Source: an uncultured Collinsella sp. (lineage in GTDB: Bacteria; Actinomycetota; Coriobacteriia; Coriobacteriales; Coriobacteriaceae). From it: DNA of 6,361 bases. Under the pieces are notes generated by a model. That model saw nothing but the letters and a program-made list of their open reading frames with translations, was not told the DNA's origin and searched no databases. Location: NCBI GenBank assembly GCA_902491345.1, contig CABUHI010000048.1:1-6361 (forward strand), written 5' to 3'. Positions 1 through 5,531 of the stretch are shown piece after piece. The translations under genes were made by a program, and so were the position numbers. Within the stretch, counting starts at the first letter, position 1. Each line of letters opens with the position of its first letter.

Positions 1-44
1 TGTGCAATCGCAAGAAGATGACGGGGCGGAATGTCAATCCTGGT

Positions 45-395
45 CTAACAGAGCCTATTGTAATCTGCGCCCTCATCGCCATTGTTGACGTACGTGACGT
101 GAATGCCCGTCATGGTCGAACCGTCATAATTTGTGAGGCCGGGCTGGACGGAATCGACGACGACGGAAAGACCGGCAGCCGTGGTCACCGTCGTACCAAC
201 CGCCAGGTCAGTCGTAAGCTGCTCTTCCTTCTTCGTCTCTTCCTTCTTGTCACCATCGCCAGCATCCTCGGTGACGGTCGCCTTGTCGCTACCACAACCG
301 GCAAGAAGACCGGCAGTCCCCAAAGCGACGGTGGCGAATGCGCCAAGTGCAGCGCGACGGCTCAGCAGCACTTCGTTTTCGAGCTTATTCATCAT
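45..395 (-). CDS. Tat-like lipoprotein with DUF4352-like domain, probably C-terminally truncated
   Basis: The 116-residue product is an exported lipoprotein of unknown function. Seen directly: a twin-arginine-like motif SRRAALG at residues 12-18, a hydrophobic stretch at about 18-32, and a lipobox LLAGC at 30-34, with Cys34 the predicted lipidated residue. A charged, low-complexity linker rich in Asp, Glu, Lys and Thr follows (about 36-62). The segment from about 63 to 113 (DLAVGTTVTT, GLSVVVDSV, IHVTYVNNGDE) resembles the first half of DUF4352/telokin-like immunoglobulin-fold lipoproteins. Such proteins normally continue for roughly another 60-80 residues. Here a TAG at 45-47 ends the frame just after the NNGDE...YN segment, so a frameshift, nonsense change or sequence error is possible. 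Two ATGs occur in tandem (393-395 and 390-392). The second lies 6 nt from AAGGA and may be the real start. The ribosome binding site sits inside a perfect inverted repeat. The lipoprotein call is firm and the domain call tentative. Confidence 0.72.
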   Translation of the reverse strand: MMNKLENEVLLSRRAALGAFATVALGTAGLLAGCGSDKATVTEDAGDGDKKEETKKEEQLTTDLAVGTTVTTAAGLSVVVDSVQPGLTNYDGSTMTGIHVTYVNNGDEGADYNRLC

Positions 396-397
396 GC

Positions 398-451
398 ATC
401 CTTCCTACGATCCGGCTACCGCGCCGGCACACAGCACATCGTAGGAAGGAT
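398..451. repeat. Perfect 14-bp inverted repeat burying the lipoprotein RBS
   Basis: ATCCTTCCTACGAT at 398-411 and ATCGTAGGAAGGAT at 438-451 are exact reverse complements separated by 26 nt. The spacer holds a further CCGGC/GCCGG pair (412-416 and 423-427). In the minus-strand transcript the 3' arm contains AGGAAGGA, the Shine-Dalgarno of the lipoprotein gene, immediately before its tandem ATGs. A transcript beginning upstream of 451 would therefore fold with its ribosome binding site in a stem. The other arm places an identical AGGAAGGA facing right on the plus strand, 6-7 nt before an ATG that opens only a 7-codon frame. Possible roles are translational control, a protein-binding dyad, or the relic of an inverted duplication. 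Confidence 0.75.
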
Positions 452-516
452 TAAACATGAATTCATTAGCTGAGAGCTAAGGTTGCGGTAAACGGCCAAT
501 GCAGTTATCCAAACGC

Positions 517-537
517 CGAGCAAGCGCACTTTGCTCG
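517..537 (-). terminator. Weak hairpin downstream of the membrane-protein gene
   Basis: CGAGCAA (517-523) and TTGCTCG (531-537) form a 7-bp stem with a 7-nt loop. It lies 20 nt past the stop of the minus-strand gene ending at 557. No T-run follows on either strand, so it is at best a weak or factor-dependent terminator, or simply a 3'-end stabilising hairpin. Confidence 0.3.
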
Positions 538-556
538 ACCGTCTGCTGGCAGCGCA

Positions 557-880
557 TCAACCCACCGTGACAGATTCCCCGGTAAAGGTGCTTACAAGTA
601 ACAGGATAAAGAAGGCTAAATAGCTGATGCTCAATAGGTAGGCGAAGACTAAAAAGATGGCCCATCCAACATTGGTCTTACCATCGGCACGACGCTGCTC
701 GCGAGAACGACACAGCCAGACCGTCACGCCAATGGCCACAATCAGCAACACGAATGCCGCTGCTGCCAGCCCGGCAAGCGCAAACATCACGCCAATGCTC
801 ACAGCAATAACCGGAAGCAGTAGCAAGCCACACCCGCATCCACCCGGACTATATACGGCAGATTGTCGGCGTCGCCCCAT
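557..880 (-). CDS. Small integral membrane protein, three predicted helices, function unknown
   Basis: I do not recognise a family for this 107-residue protein. It has a short basic N-terminus (MGRRRQ) and a Gly/Cys-rich turn (GGCGCG, residues 13-18). A hydrophobic stretch of about 39 residues (19-57) is long enough for a helical hairpin of two membrane segments. A positively charged loop (about 58-69, RSREQRRADGK) and a third hydrophobic segment (71-99) follow. The basic loop and N-terminus suggest their cytoplasmic sides by the positive-inside rule. The gene follows the amidohydrolase with almost no gap: a GTG at 884-886 overlaps the upstream TGA. I prefer the ATG at 878-880, which has GGAG 5 nt upstream and gives a 2-nt gap. 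The junction implies co-transcription and coupled translation. A role as a transporter or accessory for the amidohydrolase substrate would be guesswork. Confidence 0.7.
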   Translation of the reverse strand: MGRRRQSAVYSPGGCGCGLLLLPVIAVSIGVMFALAGLAAAAFVLLIVAIGVTVWLCRSREQRRADGKTNVGWAIFLVFAYLLSISYLAFFILLLVSTFTGESVTVG

Positions 881-882
881 CG

Positions 883-2070
883 TCACTCCATCACAAGCAA
901 TCGTTTGTAGACATCGAGGCCTTTGAGCAGGATTTCCTCGTCAAAGAGCATGGTATCAGTGTGAAGGGCGCTCGTGGCATAGGCGGGACAGCCATCCGAA
1001 TCGCTCGGATTATCTTGGCCGGCAGGCACACCCGTGCCCAGCAAGAAGAACACGCCCGGCAGACGGCGCTGATAGAACGCGAAATCCTCGGCGATCAGCA
1101 GCGGCTCGTCCACAAGCTGCAGCTCGGACAAGGCAGGCGCAATGTGGGCGAACAGCTCGGGGTCGTTATCGACTGGCGGATAACCCTCGGCAAAATCGAG
1201 ATCGTACGTGCAGCCCGTTGCGACGCAGGCATCGTCCAACACGCGGCGCACGCCCTCGCGCGCACGGTCGAACATACCGTCCGTAAACACGCGCAGGCTG
1301 CCAGCCACATGGGCCTCCCCCGCCACCGCATTGCAGACGGTGCCGGCCTGCAGCAGGCCGAACTTACCAATGCAGGGCTCATCGGCACCCAACTCGTCCA
1401 TGAGCTCGCGCTCGGAAACTAAGAACTTGGCCGCTGCCAGCGCGGCATCGTGCGATTCGTCAACGGGAACGCCATAGGTCTTGGCGATATGGATGCTCGT
1501 GCCATGGATATGAATGTGCGTCTCGCTCGAACGCGCCAGCAGCGGACCGGGACAACTCGCCAACGTACCGGCAGGCAAATCGGGCCACACATGGAAGCCA
1601 AAGATGCGATCTGCCCCATAGCGCTCGAATACGCCGCTCTCGCACACCGTCTTGGCGCCACCGGTCGTTTCCTCGGCCGGCTGAAACACAAAGAGCACGT
1701 TGCGCTTGATGGCACCCGGCTGCTCACGAATCGCTCGGTCGACAAAAGTCGCCGCCGCGAGCGCCATGGCCATGTGACCGTCGTGACCGCACGCATGCAT
1801 CTTACCGGGATGCGTCGAGGCAAAGGCCGCGCCCGTTGCCTCCGCGATGGGCAGGGCGTCCATATCGGCGCGAATCGCCGTTGCATGCGCGGCGCCCGTG
1901 CCGGCATCGAAGAAAGCGCAGACGCAGCTGGGACACGGATGGGTCACCTCGCAAGCGAGCGGCGCCAACACGCCCTCAATATAGGCGATAGTCTGCGGAA
2001 GATCGAAATCGAGCTCCGGAATGCGATGCAGATCGCGCCGATAGCGACGAAGTTCTTGGAGCTCGGTCAT
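883..2070 (-). CDS. M20-family amidohydrolase, candidate N-acetyl-diaminopimelate deacetylase
   Basis: A 395-residue metal-dependent amidohydrolase of the M20/M20D type (hippurate hydrolase, N-acyl-amino-acid amidohydrolase and N-acetyl-diaminopimelate deacetylase group). Visible family signatures are RADMDALP (67-74), HACGHDGH (92-99, ligands Cys94 and His96), QPAEE (130-134, general base Glu133 and ligand Glu134), His160 in GFHVWPDLPAG, IAEDF (326-330) and His370 in SALHTDT. The lid domain carries GTSIHIAK (about 190-197), so the conserved lid histidine is His194, but the PH pair found in many relatives is not evident. An in-frame ATG further upstream would give 407 residues. I choose the ATG at 2068-2070 because AAAGGA (2077-2082) lies 6 nt before it and the protein then begins like its relatives. 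The gene diverges from a lysA-dapA-dapB-dapH operon whose DapH makes an N-acetyl intermediate, so removing that acetyl group is the best-supported role. The fold is sure; the substrate is inferred, and another N-acyl amino acid is possible. Confidence 0.9.
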   Translation of the reverse strand: MTELQELRRYRRDLHRIPELDFDLPQTIAYIEGVLAPLACEVTHPCPSCVCAFFDAGTGAAHATAIRADMDALPIAEATGAAFASTHPGKMHACGHDGHMAMALAAATFVDRAIREQPGAIKRNVLFVFQPAEETTGGAKTVCESGVFERYGADRIFGFHVWPDLPAGTLASCPGPLLARSSETHIHIHGTSIHIAKTYGVPVDESHDAALAAAKFLVSERELMDELGADEPCIGKFGLLQAGTVCNAVAGEAHVAGSLRVFTDGMFDRAREGVRRVLDDACVATGCTYDLDFAEGYPPVDNDPELFAHIAPALSELQLVDEPLLIAEDFAFYQRRLPGVFFLLGTGVPAGQDNPSDSDGCPAYATSALHTDTMLFDEEILLKGLDVYKRLLVME

Positions 2071-2164
2071 AAAGGGTCCTTTCATGGGGCATATCCATTC
2101 ACACACTATTGTGATGCAGAATTATGACGCCCTTATTTCCAGCATATCCCTGCATTTTTTAAAC

Positions 2165-2193
2165 GTTATATACGAATACTCTTGTTTGGTAAA
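2165..2193 (-). promoter_or_regulatory. Candidate promoter for the amidohydrolase operon
   Basis: Read on the minus strand, TTTACC (2188-2193) and TATAAC (2165-2170, five of six matches to TATAAT) are separated by exactly 17 nt. Initiation would be near 2158, giving a leader of about 88 nt before the amidohydrolase ATG at 2070. The -35 element coincides with one arm of the dyad at 2187-2218. This is sequence matching only. Confidence 0.45.
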
Positions 2194-2210
2194 GTGCAAC
2201 GTGGTAGGGT
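2182..2210 (+). promoter_or_regulatory. Candidate promoter for the lysine riboswitch and lys/dap operon
   Basis: TTGTTT (2182-2187) and TAGGGT (2205-2210) are separated by exactly 17 nt. TAGGGT fits the TAG-purine-purine-T -10 form common for housekeeping sigma factors of actinobacteria. The predicted start, about 2216-2218, lies only a few bases before the first strand of riboswitch helix P1 (2222). That is where a riboswitch transcript should begin and supports the assignment. Confidence 0.6.
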
Positions 2211-2218
2211 CTTTACCA
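2187..2218. promoter_or_regulatory. 8-bp dyad spanning two divergent promoters, possible operator
   Basis: TGGTAAAG (2187-2194) and CTTTACCA (2211-2218) are perfect inverted repeats with a 16-nt spacer, 24 bp centre to centre. The left arm overlaps the candidate -35 of the minus-strand promoter. The spacer holds the plus-strand -10, and the right arm lies at the expected plus-strand start point. A dimeric regulator bound here could block both promoters. No regulator gene is visible in the window. Confidence 0.4.
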
Positions 2219-2221
2219 CTT

Positions 2222-2378
2222 GATAGAGGCGCGGGCACGAAGATCCGCGGGCGAGTCGGCAGACTTTGACCCCGTGGGGAGGCGAAACCCGCCGAACTGG
2301 GTTTTTCGGGCACGAACAACCTGGTGGGCCTGCGGGAAACACCCGCAGGACTGTCTGCAGCAATGCGGGAGCGCTATC
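2222..2378 (+). ncRNA. Lysine riboswitch (L-box) aptamer
   Basis: A cis-acting leader RNA that senses lysine upstream of the lysA-dapA-dapB-dapH operon. The conserved opening GATAGAGGCGC (2222-2232) matches the L-box core. Its closing strand CTATC (2374-2378) pairs with GATAG (2222-2226) as helix P1. P2 forms from GGCGCGGG (2228-2235) and CCCGCC (2288-2293), enclosing a long internal arm. The conserved CCGAA follows at 2292-2296. P3 is GGTTTTTCG/CGAACAACC (2300-2308/2313-2321). P4 is an 8-bp stem CCTGCGGG/CCCGCAGG (2329-2336/2342-2349), followed by the characteristic ACTGTC. P5 is CTGCA-GCAA-TGCGG (2355-2368), followed by GGGAGCGCTATC, much like the end of known L-boxes. I could not read a convincing L2-L3 kissing pair by eye. 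Family, position and downstream genes agree, so the call is strong. Confidence 0.92.
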
Positions 2379-2439
2379 CGGACATGGGGTCCACGCTATG
2401 CGGATTCGATGCGCCGATGGCGCCGTCTGGATAGCGAGG
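2372..2439 (+). promoter_or_regulatory. Riboswitch expression platform controlling the lysA ribosome binding site
   Basis: The lysA Shine-Dalgarno candidate is GAGG (2436-2439), 10 nt before the ATG at 2450. CCACGCTAT (2391-2399) can pair with ATAGCGAGG (2431-2439) in eight of nine positions, burying it (sequestor). The P1 closing strand with its flanks, CGCTATCC (2372-2379), is perfectly complementary over 8 nt to GGATAGCG (2429-2436) and would break the sequestor, leaving AGG free. Lysine binding would hold the P1 strand in the aptamer and allow the sequestor to form. A small inner hairpin GCGCC-GAT-GGCGC (2411-2423) fits both states. No T-run follows, so control of translation is more likely than intrinsic termination. 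Confidence 0.6.
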
Positions 2440-2449
2440 TTTACGGGAC

Positions 2450-4759
2450 ATGGCATTGACCCCCAACGAGGCATATGCGGCAAAGCAGCCGTTTGTGGAC
2501 AAGGAGACGCTCGAGCATATCGTCGAGCAGTTTCCCACGCCGTTTCATCTATACGACGAGGCGGGCATCCGCCGTAACATGCAAGAAGTGCGCGACGCCT
2601 TTGCATGGAATCCGGGATTTAAGGAGTACTTTGCCGTCAAGGCCAACCCTAACCCGGCACTCATCTCCATCCTCAATGAATACGGCTGCGGCTGCGATTG
2701 CTCGAGCTATACCGAGCTCATGATTGCCCGCTCACTGGGCATCACCGGCCACGACATCATGTTCTCGTCCAACGACACGCCGGCGGCGGATTTTGCCCTT
2801 GCAGATAAACTGGGCGCCATCGTCAACTTCGACGACATCAGCCATATCGAGTTCTTTGAGCGCGTCGCGGGCCCCATCCCCAAGACGGTAAGCTGCCGTT
2901 TTAACCCGGGCGGCCTGTTCCAGCTCTCTAACGGCATTATGGACAACCCCGGCGACTCCAAGTACGGCATGACCACCGAGCAGCTCTTTGAGGCTTTCCG
3001 CATACTCAAGGCCAAGGGCGCCGAGCATTTTGGCATCCATGCCTTCCTTGCCAGTAACACCGTCACTAACGACTACTACCCCAAGCTTGCGCGCATCCTC
3101 TTTGAGCTTGCCGTGCGCCTGGAGCGCGAGACCGGCGCACATGTCACCTTTATCAATCTGTCCGGCGGTGTGGGTATCCCCTACCTGCCCGAGCAGCAGG
3201 CTAACGACATCCGCGCCATCGGCGAGGGCGTACACGCGGCATACGACGAGATCCTGGTTCCTGCCGGCATGGGCGATGTGGCCATCTGCACCGAGATGGG
3301 CCGCTTTATGATGGGCCCCTACGGCTGCCTGGTCACCAAGGCCATCCACGAGAAGCAGATTTACAAGGACTATATCGGCGTGGACGCAAGCGCCGTCGAT
3401 CTGATCCGCCCTGCCATGTATGGTGCCTACCACCACATTACGGTGATGGGACAGCCGGGTGGCCCTGACAAGACCGCAGCACCGGTCACGAACACGTATG
3501 ACATCACGGGCAACTTGTGCGAGAACAACGATAAGTTCGCTATCGACCGCGAGCTACCGCAGATCGACATGGGTGATGTACTCGTGATCCACGATACCGG
3601 CGCGCATGGCTACTCCATGGGCTACAACTACAACGGCCGTCTGCGCTCCGCCGAGGTATTGCTGCGCCCCGACGGCTCGGCAGATCTCATTCGTCGCGCC
3701 GAGCGCCCGGGCGACTACTTTGCCACGCTCGACGTGCTGCCGTGCGGCCGCGAGCTGCTGGCAAAGTCGCGCGCCGAAAGTGCTCGTCGTCGCGCCCAAG
3801 ACGAGCGCCTGGCCGTCGCCGCCCAATGGAACAAACGCATCCAGATCGCGGAAGCGAAGGAGAAGAACATGAACATCCGCAATCTCGAGGGCTCAATCGT
3901 CGCCCTCGTCACGCCATTTAAAAAGGACGGCAGCGTCGACTTCGACGCGCTCGAGCGCCTTATCGATTTCCACCTGCAAAATGGCACCGACGCCATCCTC
4001 ACCCTGGGCACCACCGGCGAGAGCGCCACGATGACCGATGACGAGGACAACTCCGTCGTCGCCGCCGTGGTCAAGCAGGTTGCAGGACGCGTCCCCGTCA
4101 TTGCAGGCTCGGGCTCCAACTCCACGCAGACCATGCTCACCAAGTCGCTCACCTACCAAGGTCTGGGCGCCGACGGCCTGCTGCTCATCACCCCCTACTA
4201 CAACAAGTCCAATGAAGAGGGTATCTATCAGCACTTTAAGACCGTCGCCGATGCTGTGGACATCCCCTGCATCCTGTACAACATCCCCGGCCGATGCGGC
4301 TGCGGCATCAGCGAGCGCAACGTAGAGCGCTTGGCCGCGCACCCCAACATCATGGGTATTAAGGAAGCCTCGGGCAACGTCGCCTACGCGGCCAAGATTG
4401 CCCACCTGTTGTCCGACGACTTCCGCATGTACTCGGGCGAGGACGCGCTCACCGTGCCGCTCATGAGCCTGGGCGCCTCGGGCACCATCAGCGTGTGGGC
4501 CGACGTTCAGCCGCAGCTCGTGCATGACATGTGCCGCGCCTATTTGGACGGTGACGTGGCGCGCGCCCGCGATATCCAGATTGCCGGCCAGCCGCTCATC
4601 AATGCACTCTTTAGTGAGGTCAATCCCATCCCCGTTAAAGAAGCGCTCGCCCAGATGGGTATGATCGAGGCAAACTACCGCATGCCGCTGTGCCCCATGG
4701 CCAACGACACGCGCGCCGCACTTACCGACGCTCTGAAGGGAGCTGGTCTGCTTGATTAA
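2450..4759 (+). CDS. lysA: LysA-DapA fusion: diaminopimelate decarboxylase joined in frame to 4-hydroxy-tetrahydrodipicolinate synthase
   Basis: One uninterrupted 769-codon frame. Residues 1 to about 430 are a PLP-dependent diaminopimelate decarboxylase (meso-DAP to lysine and CO2, the last step). It has FAVKAN with the PLP lysine Lys64, His197 in GIHAF, the glycine loop SGGVGIPY (238-245), EMGR (282-285), CENNDKF (357-363) and GAHGYSMGYNYNG (384-396). GAHG replaces the more usual GAYG. I believe this is normal for one LysA subfamily, so I do not read it as damage. Residues 431-473 form a charged, Ala/Arg/Glu/Lys-rich, probably helical linker. From Met474 (position 3869) a complete DapA follows, the first committed step. 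LysA alone is usually about 420 residues, so the stop codon that would end it is absent. A free DapA can also start inside the linker. The gene is first in the riboswitch-controlled operon. Lost stop, true bifunctional enzyme and sequence error are all possible. Confidence 0.93.
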   Translation: MALTPNEAYAAKQPFVDKETLEHIVEQFPTPFHLYDEAGIRRNMQEVRDAFAWNPGFKEYFAVKANPNPALISILNEYGCGCDCSSYTELMIARSLGITGHDIMFSSNDTPAADFALADKLGAIVNFDDISHIEFFERVAGPIPKTVSCRFNPGGLFQLSNGIMDNPGDSKYGMTTEQLFEAFRILKAKGAEHFGIHAFLASNTVTNDYYPKLARILFELAVRLERETGAHVTFINLSGGVGIPYLPEQQANDIRAIGEGVHAAYDEILVPAGMGDVAICTEMGRFMMGPYGCLVTKAIHEKQIYKDYIGVDASAVDLIRPAMYGAYHHITVMGQPGGPDKTAAPVTNTYDITGNLCENNDKFAIDRELPQIDMGDVLVIHDTGAHGYSMGYNYNGRLRSAEVLLRPDGSADLIRRAERPGDYFATLDVLPCGRELLAKSRAESARRRAQDERLAVAAQWNKRIQIAEAKEKNMNIRNLEGSIVALVTPFKKDGSVDFDALERLIDFHLQNGTDAILTLGTTGESATMTDDEDNSVVAAVVKQVAGRVPVIAGSGSNSTQTMLTKSLTYQGLGADGLLLITPYYNKSNEEGIYQHFKTVADAVDIPCILYNIPGRCGCGISERNVERLAAHPNIMGIKEASGNVAYAAKIAHLLSDDFRMYSGEDALTVPLMSLGASGTISVWADVQPQLVHDMCRAYLDGDVARARDIQIAGQPLINALFSEVNPIPVKEALAQMGMIEANYRMPLCPMANDTRAALTDALKGAGLLD
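3857..3871 (+). promoter_or_regulatory. Internal ribosome binding site and ATG for free DapA
   Basis: AAGGAG (3857-3862), a 6-nt spacer and ATG (3869-3871) form a near-ideal initiation site inside the fused frame. The same bases encode the linker residues KEKN before Met474. The site matches where a stand-alone dapA would begin, so independent DapA synthesis is likely even if the fusion is also made. Confidence 0.75.
3869..4759 (+). CDS. dapA: 4-hydroxy-tetrahydrodipicolinate synthase (DapA), internal start within the fusion
   Basis: Condenses pyruvate with aspartate semialdehyde. From the internal ATG it is 296 residues, the normal family length. Numbering from that Met, the (beta/alpha)8-barrel signatures are GTTGES (47-52, Thr48 and Thr49), Tyr111 in TPYYNK, Tyr137 and Arg142 in YNIPGR, and the Schiff-base lysine Lys165 in IKEA. 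Positions that contact feedback lysine in the E. coli enzyme (His53, His56, Glu84) align by eye with Asp57, Asp60 and Thr88, although the Asn80 equivalent is kept (Asn84). This suggests weak or no lysine inhibition. The frame is shared with the LysA part upstream, so this entry is the second half of the fusion read as its own gene. The TAA at 4757-4759 overlaps the dapB start. Confidence 0.85.
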   Translation: MNIRNLEGSIVALVTPFKKDGSVDFDALERLIDFHLQNGTDAILTLGTTGESATMTDDEDNSVVAAVVKQVAGRVPVIAGSGSNSTQTMLTKSLTYQGLGADGLLLITPYYNKSNEEGIYQHFKTVADAVDIPCILYNIPGRCGCGISERNVERLAAHPNIMGIKEASGNVAYAAKIAHLLSDDFRMYSGEDALTVPLMSLGASGTISVWADVQPQLVHDMCRAYLDGDVARARDIQIAGQPLINALFSEVNPIPVKEALAQMGMIEANYRMPLCPMANDTRAALTDALKGAGLLD

Positions 4760-5492
4760 GACCGTCATTATGGGAACGGGCCGCATGGGCTCGCTCATCC
4801 GCACCACCGCCGAGGGCGCTGTCGACGCCGCCGGTCAGCCCGTTTTTGATATCGTCGCCCAGATCGGTTTTGATCTGTCCGAGCTCGAGGGCGCCCCGGC
4901 AGCCGACGTCATCATCGACTTCTCGAACGTCGTGACCTTCGATGCCGTCGTCGCCTATGTCGAGCGCACGGGCGCCGCACTCGTTTCCGGCACCACGGGC
5001 TATACGCCCGAGCAGATGGATCGTCTGCGCGAGCTGGGTCAGAACGCCCGTGTTATGCACTCGGGCAACTACTCTATCGGCATCGCTGCCCTGCGCCATC
5101 TGGTTGCCCAGGCCACGCGAGAACTGCCCGGCTTTGACTGCGAGATTGTCGAGACGCACCACAACCAAAAGGTCGACGCTCCCAGCGGCACCGCCAAGCT
5201 GCTACTCGACGCCGTCGTCGAAGCCGAGCCCGAGGCAGGCTACCACCCCGTCTATGGCCGCGAGGGCATGTGCGGCGCTCGCGATCCCAAGGAAATCGGC
5301 ATGCACTCGCTGCGCGGTGGCACTGTTGCCGGCGTGCACGAGGTGAGTTTCTTTGGCCAGGACGAGGAGGTCACGCTCGCCCACCGCGCCACGAGCCGCC
5401 AGATTTTTGTCAACGGCGCTCTGGCCGCCGCTCAAAAGCTCGTCGTCCGCGACCCCGGCTTCTACACCTTCGACCAGGTCATGTTCGCCTAA
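4752..5492 (+). CDS. dapB: 4-hydroxy-tetrahydrodipicolinate reductase (DapB)
   Basis: A 246-residue NAD(P)H-dependent reductase producing tetrahydrodipicolinate from the DapA product. The N-terminal Rossmann motif is GTGRMG (8-13), shorter by one residue than the GAGGRMG form of E. coli. SGTTG (79-83) and HSGNYSIGI (103-111) follow. The catalytic signature is ETHHNQKVDAPSGTA (134-148), with the proton-donor His136, neighbouring His137, Lys140 and the substrate-binding SGT. RGG (188-190) and the C-terminal FVNGALAAA segment are also conserved. It belongs to the short DapB type. The start is TTG at 4752-4754, 8 nt inside the end of dapA. AGGGAG (4737-4742) lies 9 nt upstream, and no nearby in-frame ATG precedes the Rossmann strand. 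Overlap plus a weak start codon imply translational coupling to dapA. Confidence 0.95.
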   Translation: MIKTVIMGTGRMGSLIRTTAEGAVDAAGQPVFDIVAQIGFDLSELEGAPAADVIIDFSNVVTFDAVVAYVERTGAALVSGTTGYTPEQMDRLRELGQNARVMHSGNYSIGIAALRHLVAQATRELPGFDCEIVETHHNQKVDAPSGTAKLLLDAVVEAEPEAGYHPVYGREGMCGARDPKEIGMHSLRGGTVAGVHEVSFFGQDEEVTLAHRATSRQIFVNGALAAAQKLVVRDPGFYTFDQVMFA

Positions 5493-5531
5493 CCAGTTAT
5501 CTACCGTACCCACGCAAAGGAGAAACAGTAT

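Noticed and set aside
457..480. 7-codon frame MNSLAES with a good ribosome binding site, as a leader peptide
   Set aside because: No gene follows on the plus strand for it to regulate, and its RBS is explained by the inverted repeat. Kept only as a remark within the repeat finding.
1450..2127. A 225-codon plus-strand open frame opposite the amidohydrolase
   Set aside because: It overlaps conserved catalytic motifs of the minus-strand gene and shows no domain of its own.
2236..2321. L2-L3 kissing interaction of the lysine riboswitch
   Set aside because: I could not find convincing complementary loop sequences by eye, so I make no claim beyond helices P1-P5.
2381..2449. Intrinsic terminator in the riboswitch leader
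   Set aside because: The hairpins here are not followed by a T-run. The only TTT is at 2440-2442, inside the SD-to-start spacer.
2457..2470. Possible downstream alternative start for lysA
   Set aside because: The ATG at 2450 has an acceptable SD at 10 nt and gives the expected LysA N-terminus. No better in-frame start with an SD was seen nearby.
3893..4807. A 304-codon minus-strand open frame opposite dapA
   Set aside because: It lies wholly opposite a clearly recognisable enzyme, has repetitive low-complexity composition (Val, Gly, Ala, Asp, His) typical of GC-rich antisense frames, and matches no family I know.
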